A stretch of 41,049 nucleotides of DNA from JAENVT01 sp031412355 (GCA_031412355.1 JANOCR010000364.1:1-41049), one strand, 5' to 3'; counted from the stretch's first letter, positions 31,052-39,585 are shown. Made by a program: numbers and translations. Notes: generated by a model from the letters alone, not told the origin.

Positions 31052-32554
31052 ATGATCGAGCGCGAGTTCAAGCTCGCAGCAGACGCTGGCGTTGCGCTGC
31101 CTGACTTCAGCGACGTGGCCGGCATCACGGTGGGGCCGACGACGATTCTGCAACTCGACGCCACCTACTACGACACTCCGACCTTGTCGCTGGCCCGTTG
31201 GGGCGTCACGCTTCGATCCCGCACGGGGGAGCCCGGTCCTGCGTGGACACTGAAGCTTCCCGTCAGCGTCGACGGCTTGGAGATGTCACGCCACGAGTTC
31301 ACGTTCGACGAGCCGGTCGGCCTCGTCCCCACCGCGGTCCGCCATGCAACGCGCGCCTTCACGAGATCGCAGGACCTCGGTCTGGTGGTTCGGCTGCACA
31401 CTGAGCGCACCACCTTCGCCCTCCGGCTCGAAGGACAGCCGTTCGCAATCGTCTGTGACGACACGGTCGTTGCCGAAGGGGCTGCCGAACCAATCAATGT
31501 GTTCAGGGAGATCGAGGTTGAATTGGAAGAGTCGGCGGACTCCGATGCCGTCGACGCGGTCATCGGGCGACTCCGCAAAGCCGGCTGCACAGCCGAAGAT
31601 GCTCCAACCGCCAAAGCCCTCCGCGCCCTCGGGCAGCGTGCCTTCGAGCCACCCGATGTCACCAGGCCGACGATCGGCAAACACGCCACCGTGGACGCGC
31701 TCGTGCGTCACGTGCTGGCCAAGTCGGTGACGCAGATCATCAATCGACACGCGGGGGTGTTGGCCGGCGACGATCCGGAGGAGCTTCACCAGTTCCGTGT
31801 GGCCGCGCGACGCCTTCGATCCGATCTGCGAACCTTCGCGCCGTTGCTCGACGAGCACTGGACGAACTGGCTCCGCGACGAGCTGGGGTGGTTGGGCACC
31901 GAGGTCGGCGTCGGCCGCGACGCCGACGTGCTCGCCGAGCGGTTGCGATCGCAGCTGGCCCGGCTACCGGAGCGGGATGCCAAATCGGTGGACAGTCTTC
32001 TGCAACGTCTCGCCGACACAACCTCCGATGCAGCCGAACACGTGGTTGCTGTGCTGACGGGCGATCGGTACCTTGCGTTGTTGGATGCGCTCGTCGATAC
32101 CGCTCGCCAAGCGCGGTTCGCTGCCGAGCCGGCAGGTTTGGCCGATGGCCCCGGCCGACCGGTGTTCATCGACTTGGTGTACAAGCCGTGGCGTCGCCTT
32201 CATCGCGCTGTTGCCAATCTGACGCCCGACGCGCCGGACGTGGCCCTTCATGCAATCCGGATCCGGGCAAAGCGCGCCCGATACGCCGCCGAAGCAGTTG
32301 CGCCCTTGTACGGCCGCGCCGCTCGCCGGTTCGCTGGTGCCCTGGCCGATGTGCAGACCGTCCTGGGCGACTTCCAGGACACCACTGTCGCGGAAGCGTG
32401 GCTTCGCGACGCGGCCAAGGCCTTGCCGTCGACGCGGCTGGTTGCCGGCGAGCTCATCGGCTTCGAGCGCGACGCTCGGGCGCGACTGCGGGGGGAGTTT
32501 GCCGCCGAGTGGAAGAAGGCCGTGCGGCCGAAGCTGCGAACGTGGCTCGAGTGA
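31052..32554 (+). CDS. CYTH and CHAD domain protein
   Basis: 500 residues. The N-terminal CYTH domain has the ExExK signature at the very start (E3-R-E5-F-K7) and the tunnel strands LRSRTGEPGPAWTLKLP. The C-terminal CHAD domain begins near residue 210 with HQFRVAARRLRSDLRTF and has IRIRAKRARYAAEAV, conserved basic helices. CYTH enzymes hydrolyse triphosphates and CHAD domains bind polyphosphate, so a polyphosphate role is probable. ATG 31052 is chosen so that the ExExK motif stands at residues 3-7; the frame is open further upstream. Divergent from the pyruvate kinase gene. Confidence 0.9.
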   Translation: MIEREFKLAADAGVALPDFSDVAGITVGPTTILQLDATYYDTPTLSLARWGVTLRSRTGEPGPAWTLKLPVSVDGLEMSRHEFTFDEPVGLVPTAVRHATRAFTRSQDLGLVVRLHTERTTFALRLEGQPFAIVCDDTVVAEGAAEPINVFREIEVELEESADSDAVDAVIGRLRKAGCTAEDAPTAKALRALGQRAFEPPDVTRPTIGKHATVDALVRHVLAKSVTQIINRHAGVLAGDDPEELHQFRVAARRLRSDLRTFAPLLDEHWTNWLRDELGWLGTEVGVGRDADVLAERLRSQLARLPERDAKSVDSLLQRLADTTSDAAEHVVAVLTGDRYLALLDALVDTARQARFAAEPAGLADGPGRPVFIDLVYKPWRRLHRAVANLTPDAPDVALHAIRIRAKRARYAAEAVAPLYGRAARRFAGALADVQTVLGDFQDTTVAEAWLRDAAKALPSTRLVAGELIGFERDARARLRGEFAAEWKKAVRPKLRTWLE

Positions 32555-32733
32555 CAGTCGATTCGGCATGTTCTCTGTACGTCGCAACGACCACGACCAA
32601 CGAGGTATACCGCCTCAACCTGAAGTCCGACATCATCTCGGTCTTTGCGAACCGGAGCACCATCGACCTTGCCACGGGCACCCCACCAGCGGCAACGACC
32701 GTCTCATCGAGATCACGATTCCTGACCGTTTGA
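32551..32733 (+). pseudogene. Short ORF resembling one beta-propeller (NHL-like) repeat
   Basis: A GTG at 32551 overlaps the CYTH-CHAD stop (GTGA) and opens a 60-codon frame. It reads VDSACSLYVATTTTNEVYRL, followed by NLKSDIISVFA. This is the shape of one NHL/SMP-30 propeller blade, after which similarity ends. A single blade cannot fold alone, so this is probably a gene remnant. It may equally be chance. Confidence 0.3.
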
Positions 32734-32744
32734 CCCATCAGTGC

Positions 32745-32777
32745 CAGCTCACAGAACGGCGGCCGTTCTGTGAGCTG
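32745..32777. terminator. Strong bidirectional hairpin terminator
   Basis: A perfect 15-bp stem, CAGCTCACAGAACGG (32745-32759) with CCGTTCTGTGAGCTG (32763-32777), and a CGG loop. It lies 12 nt from the end of the exporter gene and after the CYTH-CHAD gene, which converge here. No T-run; high-GC actinobacterial terminators often lack one. Confidence 0.7.
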
Positions 32778-32788
32778 ACGCAGAGCAC

Positions 32789-34474
32789 CTAGACCAGGCG
32801 GCCGGCGTCCAATCGCAGCACCTGATCGGCACGCTCGAAGGCGACTGCGCGATGCGAGACCACCAACACCGTGATGCCGGCTGCGGCCAGGTTCGACCAC
32901 AGCTGCAGTTCGGTCTCGATGTCGAGAGCGCTGGAGAGGTCGTCGAGCACCACGAGCTCGGGCGAGTGCACCAATGCACGCGCTGTTGCGACACGCTGAC
33001 GCTGACCGCCCGACAGGCGCAGTCCACGCGGCCCGATCAGCGTTCGGGCGCCGTCGGGCATCTCTTCGATGTCGGCGCTGACCGCAGCCAGTTCGAGCGC
33101 CAACGACAACTGCTCATCGTCGACGATACCCAACGCTATGTTGTCGGCGACCGAGTCGGAGATCAGCTGCGGGACCTGCGGAAGGAACGCGGCGTTCGGG
33201 GGAATCAGGAAGGCGCCGCGGTCGTCGAGGCGTACACCGTTCCACATGACGTCGCCCGTGACATCGGCCTGGTGGGCAAGCCCGAGCACCGCTCGCAGCA
33301 GGGTGCTCTTGCCGGATCCGATCGGGCCGGTGATCACGTTGAACGTGCCGCGACGCACATTGAACTCGATGTCGTGCACGCCGGCCCCGCTGAGATAGAC
33401 CGCGCTGAGCCGATGCACGTCGATCACGTCGAGCGGGACTCGGCTGGGGCGTTGGGTCTGTGGGCGGTCGCGGTGTTGGCGTTGACCGATCGGCAGGTGG
33501 CGATCCGTCACCGTGTTGCCGACGTCGGTGTCGGCGACCAGCAGGCGCATGCGGTCGAACGCCACCGCAACCTGCTTGCGGCGAGCCAGCATTCGCCCGA
33601 CCATCCGCGGCAGGAAGCTCAACCATCCGAGATACGCCGAGAACACAGCGAGTTCGCCGACGCTGAATCGACCCGACGCCATCGCCCCCGCAGCGGTCAG
33701 CAGCACCAGGCCAAGACCGACATCGGCGGCGCCTTGGCTGAAGGCCCACACGCTCTCGTCGAGCACGCGGTCGCGTACAGCGGTGCGTCGCCGTGCGTCG
33801 ACCAACTTGTGAAGGTGCGCAATAGTCGGTTCGATGGCATTGTTGACCTTCACGGTGGTGGCCGCAGCCATCACATCGCCGAGCAGGCCGCTGACGGCCG
33901 ACGCGGCCACGCGATCGGCGGCCCGGTACCGCTTGATGCGACCGTCGAGCGTGCGGGTTGCCATGGCGACGCCGATGAGCGGGATCAACAGCACCAGCGC
34001 GGCGCGGCCGTCGACGCTGCCCAGCACCAGCCCGGCAAGCACCGTGAACACGACGCCTGCGGAGATGTCGACGAAACCGTCGATGAACATCGTGACGTCC
34101 TCGACGTCGTCGCGGAAGTGGGTGATCGCTTCGCCTGCTGATCCGACCGGCTGACCAGCCTCGGGCCCGCCGCTGGCGACCTGCGCCGTCAGCAGGTTGG
34201 CGCGCAGCAACGTCTGCATGTGCACCCACGCCCTCGTCCACATCAGGGCACCCAGGTGAATGGTGCTCATCCGCGCCACCTCGATCACGATCAGGGCGGC
34301 GCCGATCCAGTAGACGTGGGAGTTGTGGCCGGTCGAGAGCGCGTTGAAGCCTCGCCCGAGCAGCCATCCGCTGAGCACAGGGAAGGTGAAGAACAGCACG
34401 AACAGCAGGTAGCCAGACCAGAAGCTGCGCGGCTCGTGCTGCGACACACGCCATCCGAGACGCCAGACGCTCAT
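32789..34474 (-). CDS. ABC exporter half-transporter, degenerate Walker B subunit
   Basis: 561 residues: an N-terminal exporter membrane domain of about six helices, then an ATPase domain. Walker A is GPIGSGKST (about residue 380), Q-loop LPQ, signature LSGGQRQR, and Walker B reads VVLDDLSSALD, with Asp where the catalytic Glu normally is (about residue 506). The H-loop SHR is kept. ATG 34474 overlaps the stop of the partner gene (ATGA), so the two form a heterodimer. The substrate (drug, lipid or peptide) is unknown. Confidence 0.92.
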   Translation of the reverse strand: MSVWRLGWRVSQHEPRSFWSGYLLFVLFFTFPVLSGWLLGRGFNALSTGHNSHVYWIGAALIVIEVARMSTIHLGALMWTRAWVHMQTLLRANLLTAQVASGGPEAGQPVGSAGEAITHFRDDVEDVTMFIDGFVDISAGVVFTVLAGLVLGSVDGRAALVLLIPLIGVAMATRTLDGRIKRYRAADRVAASAVSGLLGDVMAAATTVKVNNAIEPTIAHLHKLVDARRRTAVRDRVLDESVWAFSQGAADVGLGLVLLTAAGAMASGRFSVGELAVFSAYLGWLSFLPRMVGRMLARRKQVAVAFDRMRLLVADTDVGNTVTDRHLPIGQRQHRDRPQTQRPSRVPLDVIDVHRLSAVYLSGAGVHDIEFNVRRGTFNVITGPIGSGKSTLLRAVLGLAHQADVTGDVMWNGVRLDDRGAFLIPPNAAFLPQVPQLISDSVADNIALGIVDDEQLSLALELAAVSADIEEMPDGARTLIGPRGLRLSGGQRQRVATARALVHSPELVVLDDLSSALDIETELQLWSNLAAAGITVLVVSHRAVAFERADQVLRLDAGRLV

Positions 34475-36222
34475 GGCGCCGCAACCTGGTCAGGCACCTC
34501 GTCGTCGTGCGCCAGGTCCAGCAGGTGCCGGTAGCGACTCTCGATGTCTTCGGTGAGGTCAGCTCGGTCGCCGTGCTCGACGACACGGCCATGATCCAGT
34601 ACGACGATTTCGTCGACGTGGCGAAGTGTCGACAGACGGTGAGCGATGATCATCGTGGTGCGGCCTTGCGTCAGCTTGGCGACCGCCTCCTCCAGCCGAA
34701 TCTCCGTCGCTGGATCAACGCGTGCAGTTGCTTCGTCGAGCACGACGATGTCGGGGTTGCGGAGCCACACCCGAGCCAGCGCCAACAGCTGCGCCTCGCC
34801 CGCCGAGAGCCCTGCGCCGCCGGCACCGAGCTGTCGATGAATGCCGCCGTCGGCCAGGCTGCCGAGGCCGGCACTTTGCAGCGCCGCGGCCACTGCATGG
34901 TCGGTGGGTGTCTCGTCGAACAGCGTGACGTTGTCGCGAACGGATCCGCTGAGGAGCTCGACTTCTTGCGGGATCAGAGCGACCCGCCTGCGCAGTTCGG
35001 CCATGGGAATCTGTTCGATGGGGACACCGCCCAGCACCACGGAGCCTGTGGTCGCCTCGACGAGGCGCAGCACCAAGCGCGACAGCGTGGTCTTCCCGCT
35101 TCCGGTGCGCCCCACGATGCCGATCGAGCGGCCGGCCGTAAAGGTCAGGTTGATCGACTGCAGGACGGCTTGCTCGTCCCCATAATCGAATCCGACGTCG
35201 CGGAACTCGACGGTCAACGGTCCGCGGGGCACAAGGGTGGTGCCCTCGTCACGGATCTCGGGCTCGACGGCGAGCAGGTCGATCACCCGCACCATGGCTC
35301 CGTTGGCCTTCTGCACGGTCTCCAGCTGGTCGACCATGTCTTCGAGTGGACGCGAGATCAGCAGGACGTACTGGAACAGCAGGAACGCATCGCCGATCGT
35401 GATGACATTGCGGCTGACCAATAGGGCGCTGACGATCAGCGAGACCACCGACCCGGCGGCCACAGAACCGTCGACCGCCCACCACATCCGCAGGAATGCT
35501 TTCTCTCGGCGCACGGCGCTTCCCATCGCGTCGGCGCTGTCCTCGACGAACCTCCACATCGCGTGTCCCCCAGCGCCATTGGAGCGCAGGTCCTCTGCCG
35601 CGGTCAGTCGTTCCTCGATGCCTCCATACAGGCGAGCGTACGAGCCCATCTCGTCCGACGACTCGCCTACCGCGCGGTGGCGGCCGCGCACGATGACGGC
35701 GACCGCCAAGGCGACGTAGACGGCTGTGCCGAGGGCCAGCCGCCAGTCGACGACGAACAGCACACCGATCATCCCAACCACGGTGAACAGCGCTCCGGCT
35801 GCCCGAGGAATTACTCGGCCCATGAAGTCGCTGACGGACGTGACGTCGCCGTCGACCCGCTGGATCAGTTCGCCGGGCGTGTGCTGGCGGTGGAAGGCAT
35901 GGCTGAGGCCCAACACGTGGCGAGCCAGCCGGATCCGGATGCCGTTGGTCGTGTGCCAGGCCGTTACCGTGGCCATCCAGGCCACCGCCATGTTGATCAG
36001 CTGCGAGGCGATGGCCACGACCAGGAAGAGCACCGCCAGACTGGTCAGCTGGCCGCTGGTGGTGCCCTCGGCCGCATGATCGACGATGCTGCGCACGATC
36101 AGTGGCCCGGTAAGGATCAACCCGGCGCCCGTGGCCACGAGCGCGCCAAGACCGACCCAACGCCATGCGTCGGGTCGGAGCAGGGCCGCGAGGGCGCGCC
36201 AACGTGAGGTTGAGCTGGACAT
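34471..36222 (-). CDS. ABC exporter half-transporter, catalytically competent subunit
   Basis: 583 residues from ATG 36222, which has GAGGAAGAA about 9 nt upstream; the open frame extends to 36501 without support. It has six membrane helices with an exporter coupling region (HRQHTPGELIQRVDGDVTSVSDF), then an ATPase domain: Walker A GRTGSGKTT (about residue 369), Q-loop IPQE, signature altered to LSAGEAQ, Walker B VVLDEATARVD with the catalytic Glu, H-loop AHR. It is divergent from infA. Confidence 0.92.
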   Translation of the reverse strand: MSSSTSRWRALAALLRPDAWRWVGLGALVATGAGLILTGPLIVRSIVDHAAEGTTSGQLTSLAVLFLVVAIASQLINMAVAWMATVTAWHTTNGIRIRLARHVLGLSHAFHRQHTPGELIQRVDGDVTSVSDFMGRVIPRAAGALFTVVGMIGVLFVVDWRLALGTAVYVALAVAVIVRGRHRAVGESSDEMGSYARLYGGIEERLTAAEDLRSNGAGGHAMWRFVEDSADAMGSAVRREKAFLRMWWAVDGSVAAGSVVSLIVSALLVSRNVITIGDAFLLFQYVLLISRPLEDMVDQLETVQKANGAMVRVIDLLAVEPEIRDEGTTLVPRGPLTVEFRDVGFDYGDEQAVLQSINLTFTAGRSIGIVGRTGSGKTTLSRLVLRLVEATTGSVVLGGVPIEQIPMAELRRRVALIPQEVELLSGSVRDNVTLFDETPTDHAVAAALQSAGLGSLADGGIHRQLGAGGAGLSAGEAQLLALARVWLRNPDIVVLDEATARVDPATEIRLEEAVAKLTQGRTTMIIAHRLSTLRHVDEIVVLDHGRVVEHGDRADLTEDIESRYRHLLDLAHDDEVPDQVAAP

Positions 36223-36280
36223 CGGAACGATTCTTCCTCGTCGGAGGCCCGTTGCGCCGCTGATTTTCCGAACTGGGCGC

Positions 36281-36309
36281 TTGGCGTTGACTCCCTCGGC
36301 CGATAGCAT
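36281..36309 (+). promoter_or_regulatory. Candidate promoter of the alpha operon (infA)
   Basis: TTGGCG (36281-36286), 17-bp spacer, TAGCAT (36304-36309). It closely resembles the promoter proposed for rplC (TTGGCA-N17-TAGAGT). Transcription would begin near 36316, about 70 nt before the proposed infA start. This supports independent expression of the alpha operon after its separation from map. Confidence 0.5.
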
Positions 36310-36388
36310 TGCACTTCGGCCCAGGCCAGCTTCGCGCGTGTGGAGCGGGATTTGGGCTGCAGCTGTCACCGTTCGAAAGAGGCCCACT

Positions 36389-36613
36389 CTGCCCAAGCCA
36401 AAAGACGACGCCATCGTGCTCGAAGGCACGATCCTCGAATCTCTCCCCAATGCAATGTTTCGGGTCGAACTCGAGAACAGCCACAAGGTGCTGGCGCACA
36501 TCTCGGGAAAAATGCGGATGCACTACATCCGAATCCTCCCTGGCGACAAGGTGCAAGTGGAACTCACCCCGTACGACCTCACCCGTGGTCGCATCACGTA
36601 TCGATACAAATAG
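36389..36613 (+). CDS. infA: Translation initiation factor IF-1 (probable CTG start)
   Basis: 74 residues, normal for IF-1, an OB-fold protein that fills the 30S A site during initiation. Core motifs are VLEGTILESLPNAMFRVELE, HKVLAHISGKMRMHYIRILPGD and LTPYDLTRGRITYRYK. There is no ATG, GTG or TTG at the expected N-terminus. CTG 36389 follows GAAAGAGG (36375-36382) with a 6-nt spacer and gives the family length. The nearest ordinary start in frame is GTG 36338, which would add 17 residues and has no visible ribosome-binding site. Confidence 0.85.
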   Translation: MPKPKDDAIVLEGTILESLPNAMFRVELENSHKVLAHISGKMRMHYIRILPGDKVQVELTPYDLTRGRITYRYK

Positions 36614-36637
36614 AGCCGAAACCAGGCAAAGGGCATC

Positions 36638-36751
36638 ATGAAGGTTCGTCCGAGCGTCAAGAAAATCTGTGAGAAGTGCAAGGTCATCCGTCGGCACGGC
36701 CGCGTCAGGGTGATCTGCGAGAACCCGCGTCACAAGCAGCGTCAGGGCTGA
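36638..36751 (+). CDS. rpmJ: 50S ribosomal protein L36
   Basis: 37 residues, starting MKVRPSVKKICEKCKVIRRH. Zinc ligands C11, C14, C27 and H32 are all present, so this is the zinc-binding form. AAAGGG lies 5 nt upstream of the ATG. Standard position between infA and rpsM. Confidence 0.97.
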   Translation: MKVRPSVKKICEKCKVIRRHGRVRVICENPRHKQRQG

Positions 36752-36765
36752 GGAAGAGTTTCGTC

Positions 36766-37146
36766 ATGGCACGTATTTCCGGCGTCGACATCCCCCGCGA
36801 GAAGCGGCTCGAGATCGCGCTCACCTACATCTTCGGCATCGGCAAGCCCACCGCACAGCGGATCTGCGGCGACACCGATCTCGACCCCAACCAGCGTGTC
36901 CGCGATCTGACCGAAGACGAGGTCAACAAGATCCGTGTTTGGGTCGACGCAAACCTCACCGTCGAGGGCGACCTGCGCCGCGATGTTGCCCAAGACATCA
37001 AGCGCAAGATCGAGATCGGCTGCTACCAGGGCGTGCGTCACCGCAAGGGCCTGCCGGTGCGTGGTCAGCGAACCCACACCAACGCCCGTACCCGCAAGGG
37101 CCCGAAGAAGACCGTCGCAAACAAGAAGAAGGCAGTGAGGAAGTAA
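36766..37146 (+). CDS. rpsM: 30S ribosomal protein S13
   Basis: 126 residues. It starts MARISGVDIPREKRLEIALTYIFGIG and ends with the conserved basic tail GLPVRGQRTHTNARTRKGPKK. ATG 36766 has GAGGAAGAG upstream, overlapping the rpmJ stop; the frame is open into rpmJ but that part is not S13. The stop overlaps rpsK (TAATG). Confidence 0.98.
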   Translation: MARISGVDIPREKRLEIALTYIFGIGKPTAQRICGDTDLDPNQRVRDLTEDEVNKIRVWVDANLTVEGDLRRDVAQDIKRKIEIGCYQGVRHRKGLPVRGQRTHTNARTRKGPKKTVANKKKAVRK

Positions 37147-37544
37147 TGGCCAAGCCGAAGCCAGGTGGGCGTCGTCCACGCAAGCGCGAGCGCAAGAACG
37201 TCACGGTCGGTGTCGTTCACATCAAGAGCTCGTTCAACAACACCATCGTGTCGATCACCGATACGGAGGGCAATGTGATCTCGTGGGCCTCGTCTGGTGG
37301 TGTCGGCTTCAAGGGATCGCGCAAGAGCACCCCGTTCGCCGCCCAGATGGCTGCCGAAAAGGCCGCTCGTGCGGCCATGGAGCACGGCTTGCGCCGCGTC
37401 GAGGTCCAGGTGAAAGGCCCGGGTTCGGGTCGCGACACCGCAGTTCGAAGCATCCAACAGACCGGCATCGAAGTCACCTCGATCAAAGACGTCACCCCGG
37501 TACCCCACAACGGCTGTCGTCAGCCCAAGCGTCGCAGGACCTGA
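37146..37544 (+). CDS. rpsK: 30S ribosomal protein S11
   Basis: 132 residues. The core HIKSSFNNTIVSITDTEGNVISWASSGGVGFKGSRKSTPFAAQ and the C-terminal DVTPVPHNGCRQPKRRR are diagnostic. ATG 37146 overlaps the rpsM stop by one base; the longer open frame upstream lies in rpsM. Confidence 0.98.
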   Translation: MAKPKPGGRRPRKRERKNVTVGVVHIKSSFNNTIVSITDTEGNVISWASSGGVGFKGSRKSTPFAAQMAAEKAARAAMEHGLRRVEVQVKGPGSGRDTAVRSIQQTGIEVTSIKDVTPVPHNGCRQPKRRRT

Positions 37545-37550
37545 TCCGAT

Positions 37551-38168
37551 ATGGCTCGTTACACCGGCCCGAAAGTGCGCGTCTCGCGCCGCCTCGGCAC
37601 CAATATCTTCGAAAATGAGAAGGGTCGCAAGGCTCTCGAGCGTCGCCCCTTCCCGCCTGGCGCGCACGGCCGAACCCGTCGTCGCAACGCCGGCAGCGAG
37701 TACCTCGCCCAGCTGCAAGAGAAGCAGAAGGCCAAGTACATCTACGGCGTGCTCGAGCGTCAGTTCCGCAACACCTACGAAGAGGCCGTCCGGTTGGCCG
37801 GCCCGACGGGTGAGAACCTGCTTCGCCTGCTCGAACAGCGTCTCGACAACGTGGTGTACCGCGCCGGCTGGGCAAGCACCCGTCCACAGGCCCGCCAGTT
37901 CGTCAGCCACGGCCTCATCCATGTCAACGGCAAGCGCGTCAACATCGCCAGCTACCGCGTCCGCAGGGGCGAAGTCATCAGCCTGCCACCCAAGTCCCGC
38001 GAGATGATCGTGATTCAGCACAACCTCGACGTCATCGATCGCAACGTCGTCGGCTGGCTGGAGGTCGGAGACGGTGGCAAGCAAGTCACCGTTCGCGATC
38101 TTCCACAGCGCGACCACATCGACGTCCCGGTGCGCGAATCGCTCATCGTCGAGCTCTACTCCAAGTAA
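37551..38168 (+). CDS. rpsD: 30S ribosomal protein S4
   Basis: 205 residues, normal length. N-terminus MARYTGPKVRVSRRLGTNIF lacks the zinc cysteines (C-minus form). The S4 RNA-binding domain is LEQRLDNVVYRAGWASTRPQARQFVSHGLIHVNGKRVN. S4 initiates 30S assembly and in many bacteria controls the alpha operon; no binding site was identified in this window. Confidence 0.98.
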   Translation: MARYTGPKVRVSRRLGTNIFENEKGRKALERRPFPPGAHGRTRRRNAGSEYLAQLQEKQKAKYIYGVLERQFRNTYEEAVRLAGPTGENLLRLLEQRLDNVVYRAGWASTRPQARQFVSHGLIHVNGKRVNIASYRVRRGEVISLPPKSREMIVIQHNLDVIDRNVVGWLEVGDGGKQVTVRDLPQRDHIDVPVRESLIVELYSK

Positions 38169-38203
38169 TTCGAAGTCCACCAAGCAGTCAAAGGCACACC
38201 TTC

Positions 38204-39136
38204 ATGCTCGTCATTCAGCGCCCCACCGTCGAAGCCATCGGCGACGAAGACAACAATCGTCAGCGTTTCGCTGTCGGTCCGCTCGAGCCCGGCTTCGGCC
38301 ACACCATCGGTAACTCGCTTCGCCGCACGTTGCTGTCGTCCATCCCTGGTGCAGCCATCACGGCCGTTCGCTTCGACGATGCGTTGCACGAGTTCGACAC
38401 GATCGCCGGCATCTCCGAAGACGTCACCGACATCATCTTGAACCTCAAAGACATCGTCCTCACCTCGACCAGCGACGACGACGTCGTCTTGCGCCTCGAT
38501 GTGCGTGGCGCCGCTGACATCACCGCAGGCGACATCAAGTGCCCCAGCGAGATCGAAGTGCTCAACAAGGACCTGCACATCGCTTCGCTCAACACCAAGG
38601 GCCGCCTGGCCGTCGACCTCACCGTCGGCCGAGGCCGCGGTTACCTGTCGAGCGATCGCGATTCGCAGAACCGCACCATCGGCGTCGTGCCGATCGATGC
38701 GATCTTCTCGCCGGTCCGCCGAGTCATGTTCGAGATCGAGCCCACCCGCGTCGAGCAGAGCACCAACTACGAGCGCCTGGTTCTCGACATCGAGACCGAC
38801 GGCTCGATCACGCCTCGCGAAGCGCTGGCTTCGGCCGGCGCAACGCTGCGTTCGCTGGTCGACCTGGTCGCCAACCTCAGCGACGAGCCGCAGGGCCTCG
38901 AGCTCGGCGAAGTTGCGGCAGTGGCCGCCTCCTCCCCCGACCTCGAGCTGCCGATCGAGGACCTCGATCTGTCCGAGCGTCCCCGCAACTGCCTGAAGCG
39001 TGCCCAGATCAACACCGTTGGCGAGCTCCTGACCAAGACCGAAGACGACCTGCTCAACATCACCAACTTCGGGCAGAAGAGCCTCGACGAGGTCAAGCAG
39101 AAGCTCGACGAGCGCGGCCTGACGCTGCGCGGCTGA
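38204..39136 (+). CDS. rpoA: DNA-directed RNA polymerase alpha subunit
   Basis: 310 residues. The N-terminal dimerisation domain has FAVGPLEPGFGHTIGNSLRRTLLSSIPGAAI and RGRGYLSSDRDS. After a short linker the C-terminal domain has DLSERPRNCLKRAQINTVGELLTKTEDDLLNITNFGQKSLDEVKQKL, the helix-hairpin-helix region that binds UP elements and activators. ATG 38204 lies 35 nt after rpsD. Confidence 0.98.
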   Translation: MLVIQRPTVEAIGDEDNNRQRFAVGPLEPGFGHTIGNSLRRTLLSSIPGAAITAVRFDDALHEFDTIAGISEDVTDIILNLKDIVLTSTSDDDVVLRLDVRGAADITAGDIKCPSEIEVLNKDLHIASLNTKGRLAVDLTVGRGRGYLSSDRDSQNRTIGVVPIDAIFSPVRRVMFEIEPTRVEQSTNYERLVLDIETDGSITPREALASAGATLRSLVDLVANLSDEPQGLELGEVAAVAASSPDLELPIEDLDLSERPRNCLKRAQINTVGELLTKTEDDLLNITNFGQKSLDEVKQKLDERGLTLRG

Positions 39137-39160
39137 TCAGGAAGCAACGGAGACACGACC

Positions 39161-39532
39161 ATGCCAGCAACCCCACGCCGAGCCCGCAACTTTGGCGGCA
39201 GCTCGCAACACCAGAAACTGATGATGGCCAACCTTGCTGCTTCGCTGATCGCGGCAGAGGGCATCACCACGACTGAAGCCAAGGCCAAGGCATTGCGTCC
39301 GATCGCCGAGAAGCTGATCACCAAGGCCAAGAAGGCTCAAGACGAGGGCGCCATGCGCGTGCACCGGATTCGCCAGATCCAGGGCTACCTCGGCGACAAG
39401 GAAATGACCCACAAGCTGGTCAACGAAGTCGCCCCGCGCTACGAGGACCGCAACGGTGGATACCTGCGAATCCTGAAGCTCGGCCCGCGTCAGGGCGACA
39501 ACGCCCCCATGGCGCGCATCGAACTCGTCTGA
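39161..39532 (+). CDS. rplQ: 50S ribosomal protein L17
   Basis: 123 residues. Core pattern SSQHQKLMMANLAASLIAAEGITTTEAKAKALRPIAEKLITKAK and DRNGGYLRILKLGPRQGDNAPMARIELV identifies L17. It is the last gene of the alpha operon; truA, which often follows, is not seen. Confidence 0.97.
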   Translation: MPATPRRARNFGGSSQHQKLMMANLAASLIAAEGITTTEAKAKALRPIAEKLITKAKKAQDEGAMRVHRIRQIQGYLGDKEMTHKLVNEVAPRYEDRNGGYLRILKLGPRQGDNAPMARIELV

Positions 39533-39564
39533 CCCCACGCGCTGGCAGAGTTTGGCGACTGCGG

Positions 39565-39585
39565 ACCCGCGCGGGTTCATGCGGG
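39565..39585 (+). terminator. Possible terminator of the alpha operon
   Basis: Thirty-odd bases after rplQ there is a 12-bp palindrome ACCCGCGCGGGT (39565-39576) and an alternative stem CCCGC (39566-39570) with GCGGG (39581-39585). No T-run follows. It is the best terminator candidate in the 388-bp gene-free stretch 39533-39920. Confidence 0.35.

Noticed and set aside
32852..34141. 429-codon plus-strand open frame
   Set aside because: Antisense to the ABC exporter gene; His/Gln/Arg-rich shadow.
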